Assembly: GCF_027492855.1 (NCBI RefSeq)
Contig: NZ_JAPUDY010000031.1
Location: 1 to 64,000, forward strand
Length of the DNA: 64,000 nt
Reading direction: 5' to 3'
From: Acidovorax sp.
Lineage (GTDB): Bacteria; Pseudomonadota; Gammaproteobacteria; Burkholderiales; Burkholderiaceae_C
In this document: positions 26,934 to 34,816 of the stretch, piece after piece
Layout: each line of letters opens with the position of its first letter
How positions within the stretch are numbered: the stretch's first letter is position 1
Position numbers and translations under genes: made by a program
Notes under the pieces: model-generated
The model's database searches: none
The model's input: the letters and a program-made list of their open reading frames with translations, nothing else
What the model was told of the DNA's origin: nothing

Positions 26934-26957
26934 AGCCCCGAGAGAGCGGGGCTTTTT
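26934..26957 (+). terminator. Hairpin terminator inside the repeat cluster
   Basis: AGCCCCG (26934-26940) and CGGGGCT (26947-26953) form a seven-base GC-rich stem with a six-base loop and a TTTTT tail. It lies between the three structural genes and the pore-like lipoprotein, so it could set subunit levels above those of the export machinery. Confidence 0.8.
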
Positions 26958-26982
26958 GATACCACCACGACAACAAAGAACC

Positions 26983-28155
26983 ATGATGAAGAGAAAACTG
27001 CGATGGGGAGCGCTGGCTCTTGCGGTGGCCACTCTGGCTGGCTGCGCAACCACGGAAAACGCGCTCAAGGACGCCAACGCGTTGCTGCAGGAGCGCGAGG
27101 CCGACAAGCTGTTGCCCGTGACCAATCTGAGCCCCTATGCCCTTGCGCTGGGTCGCTTTGGACGCATGCTGGACATTTATAAAGCGGGTGATCCTGTCAT
27201 CTACATGCAGACGCGCAGCATCCTGGATGCGACCAACCTTTCCAGTCCGCTCGCGGGTGCCGAGATTCCTGGTGACATCACGGAAATGGTGCGCACTGCC
27301 GTCAATCGGATCGGCGCGCGCGTGGTCTATGTGCCCTACCACCCGGACTACCTCGTGTCGCAGGCGCAATTGGGCGCCAAATTTGGCGTGACCATGCCCG
27401 ACTTCTTGATCACGGGCGCGCTCACGGAGTTCGACCGCGCCATTGCGGGCGCAGGGCGCGTGAACTCTGCGGGCATCGAGTTCGGCAAGGGGGACGGCAA
27501 GGTCACGTTGGGCGGCGACATCAAGCGCACGGCCATCTATTCCGCACTGGCGCTGGATTTGAATCTGGTGAGCTTCTCTACCCAGCAAATGGTGCCGCAG
27601 ATCCAGGCGTCCAACGTGGTGAAGGTGCTCAACTTCAGCTCGGAGGACAACGCCAGCCTGGGCTTTTATGGCGATGCCTTTGGCTTCAAGCTGGAGGGCA
27701 AATACTTGCAAGGGCGCCATTCGGCCATCCGTACCCTGGTGGATCTGAGTGTGCTGGAGCTGATTGGCAAGGCCACCAACACGCCGTACTGGCGTTGCAT
27801 TCCCAATGGCAAGCCCGACCCCGTGGTGGTGGAGAACATGCGCGCCGCGTACAACGGGCTGACGCCCGAGCTCAAGTTGGGGCTGATCCAGGTGACGCTG
27901 CGCAAATATGGCGAGAGCGTCCAAGTCACCCAGAAATACGACGCCGAGACGCAGCAGGCGCTGGAGAAGGTGTATGCCCAGCGGTATGCGGCCCTGGGCT
28001 CCGTGGACGTGATGACCTGGCAGGGCTTTGAGCCCCTGTTCTTTGGTGTGCCCATGGTGTGGGATGTTGCGCAGGCACCCGCCCAGGCCCCAGTGCCCAA
28101 GGGGGGTAGCCAGGCACCCGCCGCCAGCGCGGCGGGTGAAAAGGCCGGCGCATGA
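26983..28155 (+). CDS. CsgG-like outer-membrane lipoprotein with peptidoglycan-binding-like tail
   Basis: A 390-residue lipoprotein (lipobox TLAGC, Cys21). Residues 70-265 follow the order of segments in the curli pore CsgG: a strand PVIYMQTRSI; a helix TEMVRTAVNRIG then VVYVPY; MPDFLITGALTEFDR matching CsgG TANIMVEGSIIGYES; LALDLNLVSFSTQQMV and the strands after it matching the CsgG transmembrane hairpin region; and a helix SAIRTLVDLSVLELIG. Residues 297-335 (IQVTLRKYG...VTQKYDAETQQALEKVY) look like a peptidoglycan-binding-1 repeat, not found in CsgG. The tail is Ala/Pro rich. The match was made by eye, so homology is inferred. ATG 26983 or 26986. Confidence 0.65.
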   Translation: MMKRKLRWGALALAVATLAGCATTENALKDANALLQEREADKLLPVTNLSPYALALGRFGRMLDIYKAGDPVIYMQTRSILDATNLSSPLAGAEIPGDITEMVRTAVNRIGARVVYVPYHPDYLVSQAQLGAKFGVTMPDFLITGALTEFDRAIAGAGRVNSAGIEFGKGDGKVTLGGDIKRTAIYSALALDLNLVSFSTQQMVPQIQASNVVKVLNFSSEDNASLGFYGDAFGFKLEGKYLQGRHSAIRTLVDLSVLELIGKATNTPYWRCIPNGKPDPVVVENMRAAYNGLTPELKLGLIQVTLRKYGESVQVTQKYDAETQQALEKVYAQRYAALGSVDVMTWQGFEPLFFGVPMVWDVAQAPAQAPVPKGGSQAPAASAAGEKAGA

Positions 28156-28952
28156 TGAAGCGTGGCACCCGGACGCTTGTGCGCTGGAGCTTCGGTGTGG
28201 CCTGTGCGGGGCTGCAATGCCTGGCCGTTGCGCAGCTGCCGCCGCCGCCCGCTTCACCGCCCCCGGCCGCCGCCGCGCAGGCAGCGGCCCCCGCAGCCAC
28301 GGCGGGCGCGCGGTTCATCGAGTCCTGCAATCAGTCGCTGGAGCGAGGCGTGGCTGACCTGGGGTGCCAGGGGCCCATCTACCGCAACGAGCTGGAGCGC
28401 CTGAAGCGTGAGGCGCTGAGCACGCAGAACCCGCAACTGTTTTCCTTCGTGGGCGACGCCTACGAGAACCCGCGCTCCGGCCTGGGAGACATGGGGCAGG
28501 CCTACCGCTGGTATTTGCTGGCCGCCGTGCGTGGCGACCCGCGTGCGATGCAGCGCTTGACGGAGATGAACCGCAAGGGCCAGGGGGTTCCCAAAGACAA
28601 CGTGAAGGCGCTGGGCTATGCACGCCTGCTGCAGCGCATTGCGCAGCCCGATGTCGGCACGCCGCCCCACATGCTTTCGCTGATCAACGAGCTGGGGGCT
28701 GAAATGGCCGTGGAAGAGGTGGCGCTGGCCGAGCGCTTTGCCGCGGAACTGGAAGCGCGCATCCAGCGCCAGGCTGCTGCTGGCGAGGGGGGTGACCCAG
28801 GTGCCCAAGCCCGGCCTTCTGCCGCGGCGCCTGGGCCTGGATTGCCGGGCATGGCGGTGATGCCGCGCGCGAATCCTGTGGCTCCTCCCTCGGCGCCAGC
28901 CGCATTGCCTGGCAGCACCTTGCCGGGCATGCCAGGCAAGACTTCACCGTAG
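28152..28952 (+). CDS. Exported Sel1-type repeat protein
   Basis: A 266-residue periplasmic protein. After a signal peptide and a Pro/Ala-rich stretch, residues 95-165 contain Sel1-like helical pairs (GDMGQAYRWYLLAAVRGD, KGQGVPKDNVKALGYARLL). The C-terminal 70 residues are rich in Pro, Ala and Gly. The start overlaps the stop of the CsgG-like gene (ATGA), so the two are probably co-translated. Sel1 repeats usually mediate protein contacts, so an adaptor role at the pore is plausible. Confidence 0.75.
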   Translation: MMKRGTRTLVRWSFGVACAGLQCLAVAQLPPPPASPPPAAAAQAAAPAATAGARFIESCNQSLERGVADLGCQGPIYRNELERLKREALSTQNPQLFSFVGDAYENPRSGLGDMGQAYRWYLLAAVRGDPRAMQRLTEMNRKGQGVPKDNVKALGYARLLQRIAQPDVGTPPHMLSLINELGAEMAVEEVALAERFAAELEARIQRQAAAGEGGDPGAQARPSAAAPGPGLPGMAVMPRANPVAPPSAPAALPGSTLPGMPGKTSP

Positions 28953-28969
28953 TGCGAAGGTATGAACGC

Positions 28970-29404
28970 ATGAGTCTTGGCAGATGGTCTTTTCGTTCTG
29001 TGGCGGCCCGCCATGGCGGTTTGGCGCTGATGGCCTTGTCGATGGCGAGCGCCGGAGCAGGGACGACAGGCACGGTGGGGCCAGTGGGGCCTGTCGGGCC
29101 TGTGGGCGCCGGTTCTTCAGCAAGTGCCCACCGCCCCAGTGCCGCGCCACGGCCCACCAGCGGTGCTCAGGCGGGCAATCGTATTGAGGTGACGGGCAAC
29201 ACGGTTTCGGGCGTCCGGTGTGCGGCGGATGGCGGCAACACGGCTTCCGTCAACAGCGTGGACGTCGCGGGCGCCCGCCTGGAGGGCCGCACGGTCATCG
29301 TGCAGGGGCACAACACCAGCGATGTGCACACGCGCGATTGCCCCAAGCGGACCCCGCAGCCTGCGGGTACAGCGGGCCAGACCAACAGCATCCGGATCCG
29401 CTGA
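28970..29404 (+). CDS. Short exported GN-repeat protein with cysteines
   Basis: A 144-residue exported protein whose signal is followed by a collagen-like GTVGPVGPVGPVG stretch. The C-terminal half has two short repeats like those of the giant protein: IEVTGNTVSGV..GGNTASVNSV and VIVQGHNTSDV..GQTNSIRIR. Each unit carries one cysteine (VRCAADGG, RDCPKR), unlike the other repeat proteins here, so a disulfide-locked cap or tip subunit is possible. ATG 28970 with AAGG upstream is preferred over GTG 28952. Confidence 0.7.
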   Translation: MSLGRWSFRSVAARHGGLALMALSMASAGAGTTGTVGPVGPVGPVGAGSSASAHRPSAAPRPTSGAQAGNRIEVTGNTVSGVRCAADGGNTASVNSVDVAGARLEGRTVIVQGHNTSDVHTRDCPKRTPQPAGTAGQTNSIRIR

Positions 29405-29485
29405 ACGCGGCGCCAGGCCATCAGGCGACGAACGATCCGCATCACAGCAACCAGCATGAATATTGAACCAGGAGCACCAGACACC

Positions 29486-30061
29486 ATGAATTCACCGACT
29501 CGCGCATGGAAGCCGCGTTACCGGAGCGCAGCCCTTGCATGGACCGCCGTCGCTGTCTTGCTGGCGGCATGCAAGGAGCGGACGCCGGAGGCCCCGGCTG
29601 CGCCACCGCCCGCACCGGCGGCCAGCCCCGCACCAGCACCTGTGCAACCTGCCTCACCGGCCCCCGTGCCCCAGGCGGCGCCCAAAAAGGTTCCGCTATC
29701 TCTCCAGGGCGTGGCGCCCGCAGGTGTCACGGTGCGTGTCAAGGCGGTGGAGATCGGCGCGGATGCGACGGTGCTGGATGTGAGCATTTCCTTCGCCAAC
29801 CGCATCACCGACACCACCATGCTGGCCCTGGCAGACACGTACCTGCAGGACGAAAGCGGCGCCCGCCTGCACATCAAGCGGCCTGACAACAACCGTGACA
29901 TCACCATCCGCGAAGGCGAAACGCTGGACGGCCAACTGGTGTTCATGGGGGCCGTGGCGGCGTCGGCGCGCAAGCTCAAGTTGGTGTTCAACGACGGCAA
30001 CCAGGGTGACAACATCGTGGCGCCGGGGCTGGTCATGGACCTGCCGCTGCAGGGCGGCTGA
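29486..30061 (+). CDS. Hypothetical lipoprotein of the repeat cluster
   Basis: A 191-residue lipoprotein (lipobox VLLAAC, near residue 29) with a Pro/Ala linker of about 40 residues, then a strand-rich domain (VTVRVKAVEIGADATVLDVS...LVMDLPL) that looks immunoglobulin-like, as in DUF4352-type domains. ATG 29486 is preferred to ATG 29456 because GGAG lies upstream and the signal then has normal length. Its stop overlaps the next start (TGATG). Possibly an accessory factor at the outer membrane. Confidence 0.65.
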   Translation: MNSPTRAWKPRYRSAALAWTAVAVLLAACKERTPEAPAAPPPAPAASPAPAPVQPASPAPVPQAAPKKVPLSLQGVAPAGVTVRVKAVEIGADATVLDVSISFANRITDTTMLALADTYLQDESGARLHIKRPDNNRDITIREGETLDGQLVFMGAVAASARKLKLVFNDGNQGDNIVAPGLVMDLPLQGG

Positions 30062-30789
30062 TGCTTTGCCAGCCTGAGGCGGCTGCCTGGAGGGCACGGG
30101 CCGTTGCGTTGGCCTGTGTGCTGTTGGCCGTGGCGGCAGTGCACGGGCCAGTGCATGCGCTGGAGGTTGTGCGCAGTGGCCGGGCGCTGGGCGCCACGCC
30201 GAACCGGCTGGAGCCAACGCCGGGCGCCCCGTCAACCACCTTGCGCGCGCAAGAGGTGGGTGGCGGGCTGGTGAGCCGCTCGCAGAACACCACGTTGCAG
30301 CGCAGCGCAGGGCCACAAACTATCTTGCGCGAGGCTGAGGTGCCCAAGGAACGCCTCGCGCAGACGCGCGCCCTGCTGGTGGAACTCAAGGCCCGGCCCA
30401 CCCCCGAGCAGGCCATTTCCATCGACCTGCCGGCGGATGTGCTCTTCGATTTCGACAAGTCCGATCTGCGCACCGACGCGGCGGCTTCGCTCGACAAGGC
30501 GGCGGAGTTGGTCAAGAGCTATGCCACAGCGCCATTGGCGGTGCTGGGCCATACCGACGGCAAGGGCACCGACGCCTACAACGACGCGCTGTCGCTGCGG
30601 CGGGCGCAAGCCGTGGCACACGCGCTGCAGCGCCAGACTGGCCGGCAGGCCCGCGTTGAGGGGTTGGGCAAGCGCCAGCCTGTGGCGCCCAACACCACGC
30701 CGGATGGCCGGGACGATCCGCAGGGGCGGCAGTTGAACCGGCGCGTCCAGATCCTCATCGGCGTACCCACCCGCAAGGAAGGCGGATAG
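30061..30789 (+). CDS. OmpA-family protein (peptidoglycan-associating C-terminal domain)
   Basis: A 242-residue exported protein. An N-terminal signal (AVALACVLLAVAAVHG) and a low-complexity region lead to an OmpA-like domain from about residue 115: VLFDFDKSDLRTDA, LAVLGHTDGKGTDAYND, LSLRRAQAV and the final NRRVQI. This domain binds diaminopimelate in peptidoglycan. There is no N-terminal barrel. It overlaps the preceding stop by one base. It probably anchors the assembly to the cell wall. Confidence 0.85.
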   Translation: MLCQPEAAAWRARAVALACVLLAVAAVHGPVHALEVVRSGRALGATPNRLEPTPGAPSTTLRAQEVGGGLVSRSQNTTLQRSAGPQTILREAEVPKERLAQTRALLVELKARPTPEQAISIDLPADVLFDFDKSDLRTDAAASLDKAAELVKSYATAPLAVLGHTDGKGTDAYNDALSLRRAQAVAHALQRQTGRQARVEGLGKRQPVAPNTTPDGRDDPQGRQLNRRVQILIGVPTRKEGG

Positions 30790-30792
30790 GCC

Positions 30793-31032
30793 ATGGCGCT
30801 CATGCGTTGTCCTGAATGCGGGCGCGAGGTGTCGTCGCAGGCGCCTGCTTGCCCGGCCTGCGGCTACCCGTTGCAGGCCAAGGCCCCGCCCCTCAACGCG
30901 CTGCAGTCGCCGCAGGTTTGGGTACGTGTCGCCACGGCGCTGGGCGCGTGGCTTGTTACCCCGTGGATCGCCAGGCTCATCGTGGCTTTGGCAGTGTGCG
31001 TGCTGGCGTATTTCATGTTCACCGGGCGATGA
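30793..31032 (+). CDS. Zinc-ribbon membrane protein
   Basis: A 79-residue protein with an N-terminal zinc ribbon (CPECGREVSSQAPACPACG, two CxxC pairs) and one C-terminal transmembrane helix (IARLIVALAVCVLAYFMF). It follows the OmpA-like gene after three bases and ends the plus-strand cluster. Such short zinc-ribbon proteins are widespread with unknown roles. It may be only a passenger of the operon. Confidence 0.7.
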   Translation: MALMRCPECGREVSSQAPACPACGYPLQAKAPPLNALQSPQVWVRVATALGAWLVTPWIARLIVALAVCVLAYFMFTGR

Positions 31033-31066
31033 TGCTGCGCGCAATGAGTGTGCCAATGGCGAAACA

Positions 31067-31124
31067 AATGCTATTATTTTAATAGCTATTCGCGCTTATT
31101 CATCAAGCGCTAGGGTCGATTTTC
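31067..31124 (+). repeat. Dispersed two-hairpin repeat, intergenic copy
   Basis: ATGCTATT...AATAGC, GCGCTTATTCATCAAGCGCTAG, then GATTTT fit the family. It lies between the convergent zinc-ribbon and DUF1513 genes. Confidence 0.85.
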
Positions 31125-31142
31125 ATTGAAATCCATCAACCC

Positions 31143-32282
31143 CTACCCCGTGATCACCCAGTGGTTGTCCAGCCGCGCGCCGCGCAGGCCGTGGCCGTAC
31201 GGGTGATTCACGGGCGTGGCGGCCTGTGCGTTTTGTAGGCTGGCACCCAGGCCGCCCGCCCACAGCGCGCCGTCGCGCACGGCCAGGGGGCAGACCTCGG
31301 GCAGGGGCACCAGGCCCTGCCATTTGCCTTGCAGTGAGAACGTGGCGATACCGTGGGCGCGTGGGCAACTCACGGCCCAGCCTGCGTGTGTGGCGGCGAT
31401 GCTGCCGCCGTAGCCGTGCAGGTTTTGCGCGATGCGCTCTGGTGTGGGCACTACGCGCAGGGCTTGGCCGTCGAACAACGCCAGCACGGGGGCCGCGTTC
31501 TTGGCGGTGGCGTCGTCATGCTCGGCCTGCAGCGCGATGCCCAGCGTGGCGCCATCGGGGCTCCAGGCGAGGTGGCGCAGGCTCAGGCGTTGGTCTTGCA
31601 GGCGCCATTGGCCGAGCAGGCGGCCGGTGCGGGTATCGAGCCGCACGAGCGATGAGTCCATGCGGCCGAGGTCGCGCTTGACGCGTCCGGTCTCGGGCGC
31701 GGTGGGCACGCCGCCGTTGGCGACGATCAGGGTGGGCGCGTTATCGCTGCCACCGCGCGCGTCCCAGATCAGCTCATGGGCGTCGAGGCCGTGGGTGGGC
31801 CACTCGGTGGTTTTCTCCAGGGTGCGTGCATCGCGCACGGCGATCCAGCTCGCGCCGGTTTCGGCATCGGTTTCGGTGGTGTACAGGCGCTGGCCGTCGG
31901 CGCTGGCCAGCACATGGCCGTTGAAGCTGCGGTCGCCCGCCTGCCACAGCCATTGTGGCTCTGCGCCCTGGCCCGGCTGCCAGCGCACCAGCCAGTCGCC
32001 GGGGCGGCGCGCCGTGGCCAGCACGGAGCCGTCGGGCAGCACGCACAGGCCGTGGGCGCGGGTGGGCACTTCGATGGAGGCATGGACCTGCAATGCCTGC
32101 CCGGCACCTTCCCGCGTGGACAGCAGGCCGATGTGAAAACTGCCCTGGTGCTCCCACGCGGCGGCCAGGTGCACGCTGCCGCTGGCTTTGGCAAAGGCCG
32201 CGCCCGGGGCGAGCACCCACGCACCCAGTCCAGCCAGCGCGGCTAAGGTCTGGCGGCGGTGCAGGTCAGTCACCATCGGCAT
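31143..32282 (-). CDS. DUF1513 protein of the imelysin iron locus
   Basis: A protein of about 379 residues with a twin-arginine-like signal (HRRQTLAALAGLGAWVLAPG). The mature part looks like a seven-bladed beta-propeller (repeated strands, VLPDGSVLATARRPGDWL, LIVANGGV, LHGYGGSIAAT) and belongs by context and sequence to DUF1513. In many proteobacteria DUF1513 follows imelysin and di-haem genes. The start (32282 or 32276) overlaps the end of the imelysin gene, so it is last in a coupled four-gene operon. It probably acts in periplasmic iron handling. Confidence 0.82.
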   Translation of the reverse strand: MPMVTDLHRRQTLAALAGLGAWVLAPGAAFAKASGSVHLAAAWEHQGSFHIGLLSTREGAGQALQVHASIEVPTRAHGLCVLPDGSVLATARRPGDWLVRWQPGQGAEPQWLWQAGDRSFNGHVLASADGQRLYTTETDAETGASWIAVRDARTLEKTTEWPTHGLDAHELIWDARGGSDNAPTLIVANGGVPTAPETGRVKRDLGRMDSSLVRLDTRTGRLLGQWRLQDQRLSLRHLAWSPDGATLGIALQAEHDDATAKNAAPVLALFDGQALRVVPTPERIAQNLHGYGGSIAATHAGWAVSCPRAHGIATFSLQGKWQGLVPLPEVCPLAVRDGALWAGGLGASLQNAQAATPVNHPYGHGLRGARLDNHWVITG

Positions 32283-33372
32283 CCGAGAACCCAATGCTCA
32301 CCTGTAGCGCGGGCGCCACTTCGGATTCGGCCAGGAATTTCAGTGCCGCCAGGTCGCGCGCTGCTTGTTGGATGGCAGCCTGGTTCTGCAGGCCGGATTT
32401 CTGCACCTGTGCCATGGCGGCATCTACCTTGCCAGTGGCTTGGTGCAGCTTGTCGGCCAGCGGGTTCAGGCCCTTGCCGCGCAGGACCATCTCCAGCGGC
32501 ACCAGGGCTGCGCCGGGCGCGGGCATGGCCGCGCTGGCGGGCAAGCTGGTCACGCTGCGCAGGCCGCTCCAGGTGGCGGCCCAGGCGGCCAGTGTGGTGC
32601 CGCTGGCGGTGCGGGGGTAGTCGGGTGCGCGGCGGCCCTGGGCGGCGCGCAACGGTTTTTCCATCTGCGCCCAGCGCAGGCGCTCCATGCCGCCCACCCA
32701 CTGGTTCACGAACTCACCGATGGCCTGGGTGGAGTCTTCCTGTTCGTCCTCGGCACCCCAGTCGGTGCCTGCGGCTTCGGTGAAGGCCTTGAGGAGCGCC
32801 GAGGATTCGCGGGCCAGGTCCTGCGCCACCTCGTGCGCGTAGCTGCAGGCGGGGCTGCCCGGCTGGGCGGGGCGCGTCCACAGCAGCCATTCCAGCGCAG
32901 GCAGGCCCTTGGCAGGCGTGCCGATGCGCTCGAAGGCCTTGGCGCCCTGGGGCTGGGTGGCGATGGCCTTTTCGATCAAGGCCGGGCGGGTGGGCGTGAA
33001 GTCGATGGCGCGCTGGCTGCGGCGTTGGATGACGGGGCCCACGGACACGGCGGCCAGTTGCTCCCACGCATGGGCCGTGGCGCGCCAGGCGGTGCGAGCG
33101 GATGCTAGCGCGGCCTTGTTGCCTGGCGCAGATGCCTGGCACAGCCCTGCCACGGCGGGTGCCAGGGCGAGCGCGTTGCGGTCAAAGTCCTGCGCGCGCG
33201 GCAGAGCCCAGTGGCCGTAGATGCCTTGCAGGGCGTGCACCGTGTCGTAGAACGGCACGGCATTGCGCTGCCAGGCCGGTGCCGTGGGCGCTATCTGCGC
33301 CTGCGCCGCCACGGGCAGCAGGGCCGCCGCCAGCCACAAGGCAGTGCGGAGCGTGTGTTGGGCTGTCTTCAT
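32266..33372 (-). CDS. Imelysin-family protein, second copy
   Basis: A 368-residue exported helical protein of the imelysin (peptidase M75 / EfeO-like) family; signal peptide MKTAQHTLRTALWLAAALL. The place of the GxHxxE signature reads GLPALEWLLWTRP, with the histidine replaced, so metal binding may differ from the first copy. Its start overlaps the di-haem gene stop (ATGA), and its stop overlaps the DUF1513 gene. Imelysins bind iron or haem at the cell surface or periplasm; they are not proven proteases. Confidence 0.88.
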   Translation of the reverse strand: MKTAQHTLRTALWLAAALLPVAAQAQIAPTAPAWQRNAVPFYDTVHALQGIYGHWALPRAQDFDRNALALAPAVAGLCQASAPGNKAALASARTAWRATAHAWEQLAAVSVGPVIQRRSQRAIDFTPTRPALIEKAIATQPQGAKAFERIGTPAKGLPALEWLLWTRPAQPGSPACSYAHEVAQDLARESSALLKAFTEAAGTDWGAEDEQEDSTQAIGEFVNQWVGGMERLRWAQMEKPLRAAQGRRAPDYPRTASGTTLAAWAATWSGLRSVTSLPASAAMPAPGAALVPLEMVLRGKGLNPLADKLHQATGKVDAAMAQVQKSGLQNQAAIQQAARDLAALKFLAESEVAPALQVSIGFSDADGD

Positions 33373-34814
33373 AGCGACTCCACGAATTTCACGAGCGCAT
33401 CCCGGTCGGCCTTCTTCATCTTCAGCACCTGGTCCTTGGCCTCTTCGGCCTCGCCGCCGTGCCACAAGACGGCTTCAAGCACACCGCGCGCGCGGCCATC
33501 GTGCAGCAGGCGGGTGTGGCCGTTCACGTCCTTGATGAGGCCCGTGCCCCACAGCGCGGGCGTTTTCCACTGCCGACCGTTGGCGCCGAAGTCGGGTCGG
33601 CCATCGGCAAGGCGCTCGCCCATGTCGTGCAGCAGCAGGTCGGTGTAGGGCGCGATGCGCTGGCCGTTCAGCGCCTTGCTCGTCAGTTGGGGGAAGGGGC
33701 CTTCCTGGGTGACGTAGCTCGGGCGGTGGCAAGTGGCGCACTGTGCTTGCGCAAACAGCGCCTGGCCGCGCAGCACCTGCGCATCGTTGATGTTGCGGCG
33801 CGCGGGCGGTGCGAGGGTGGCTTGGTAGAAGATCACGTCGGCCAGGGTTTTGTCGTCGATCTCGACCCCCTCCTTGCCGCTTTGGCCGCTGGGGGCGGCC
33901 AGGCAGTCCTTCTGCGCGGGCGTGCAGGCCTCCTGCGCAAAGTGGCGCGAGGTGATGCCCATGTCGCCCAGGAAGGCGCCGCCCGTCTGGTGCGCGATGG
34001 TGGCCACGTTGGCCTTCCAGCCGAAGCGCCCAACCATCATGCGGCCCGCAGGGGCGTCCCACACCTTGTTGGGCACGCCCTTGATGGGGCCGGGCGCGGC
34101 GGCTTGGTCTGTCGCGTTGGCCAGGATGTCGGCTTCGGCAATGGCTTCGAGCAGGCCCACGCCGATGATCTGCGGTGCAATGCGCGGGCTGCTCATCACG
34201 CCGGTGTGCATAGGGCCGTAGCCCAGGTCGGCAAAACCGTACTGGGGCTTTTGCAGCGTGTAGGGCGTGCCGTCCGCGAATTTGCCTTTGATGGTGTCGT
34301 AGCGCAAGGTCACGCGGCCTTCGGGCTTTACGCCCTGGATGGCTGCGTTGTTGAACTGGTCGCCGTACACCGGATCGTGCTTGGGCCCGCCGTGCGTATC
34401 GGTGCCGGGGATGGACAGGCGGATCAGCAGCGCCACTGTTGGGTCTTTTGTCTCACCCAGGCGGTTGAAGATGGCTGGCGGCTCGCCGCGCCCATCCTGC
34501 ACATGGCAGCCGCCGCAGGAGCGCGCGATGAAGTGCGGGCCCAGGCCATCGCGTGCCGTGGTGGACGCAGGCGCCTCCACCCAATTGCGGCGAAAGAACG
34601 AGTTGCCGATGACAAAACGCGTGCGCTCCTCGTCAGTGAGGTTGGCGGCAGGGAACGAGAAGGCATTGCGCCCGGTGGCGAATACGGTGGTCTCGCCGCC
34701 GGTTTTTTCGCCCAGCGGGTCGGGTTGGGGGGCGGCTGTCAACGCGCCAGCCCCAAGGGCGGCGAGGGCGATGATGCCGATGCTGGCCGCTGCCAGGCAC
34801 AGGGGATGCTTCAT
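33369..34814 (-). CDS. DUF1111 di-haem oxidoreductase-like protein
   Basis: A 481-residue exported c-type cytochrome-like protein of the DUF1111 (thiol oxidoreductase) family. Two haem-binding motifs are visible: CGGCH near residue 100 and CATCH near 362. Both follow the usual pattern of bacterial di-haem peroxidases. ATG 34814 starts a good signal peptide (MKHPLCLAAASIGIIALAAL); the longer open frame upstream belongs to the first imelysin. It probably moves electrons during ferrous/ferric iron uptake with the imelysins. Confidence 0.88.
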   Translation of the reverse strand: MKHPLCLAAASIGIIALAALGAGALTAAPQPDPLGEKTGGETTVFATGRNAFSFPAANLTDEERTRFVIGNSFFRRNWVEAPASTTARDGLGPHFIARSCGGCHVQDGRGEPPAIFNRLGETKDPTVALLIRLSIPGTDTHGGPKHDPVYGDQFNNAAIQGVKPEGRVTLRYDTIKGKFADGTPYTLQKPQYGFADLGYGPMHTGVMSSPRIAPQIIGVGLLEAIAEADILANATDQAAAPGPIKGVPNKVWDAPAGRMMVGRFGWKANVATIAHQTGGAFLGDMGITSRHFAQEACTPAQKDCLAAPSGQSGKEGVEIDDKTLADVIFYQATLAPPARRNINDAQVLRGQALFAQAQCATCHRPSYVTQEGPFPQLTSKALNGQRIAPYTDLLLHDMGERLADGRPDFGANGRQWKTPALWGTGLIKDVNGHTRLLHDGRARGVLEAVLWHGGEAEEAKDQVLKMKKADRDALVKFVESL

Positions 34815-34816
34815 CT

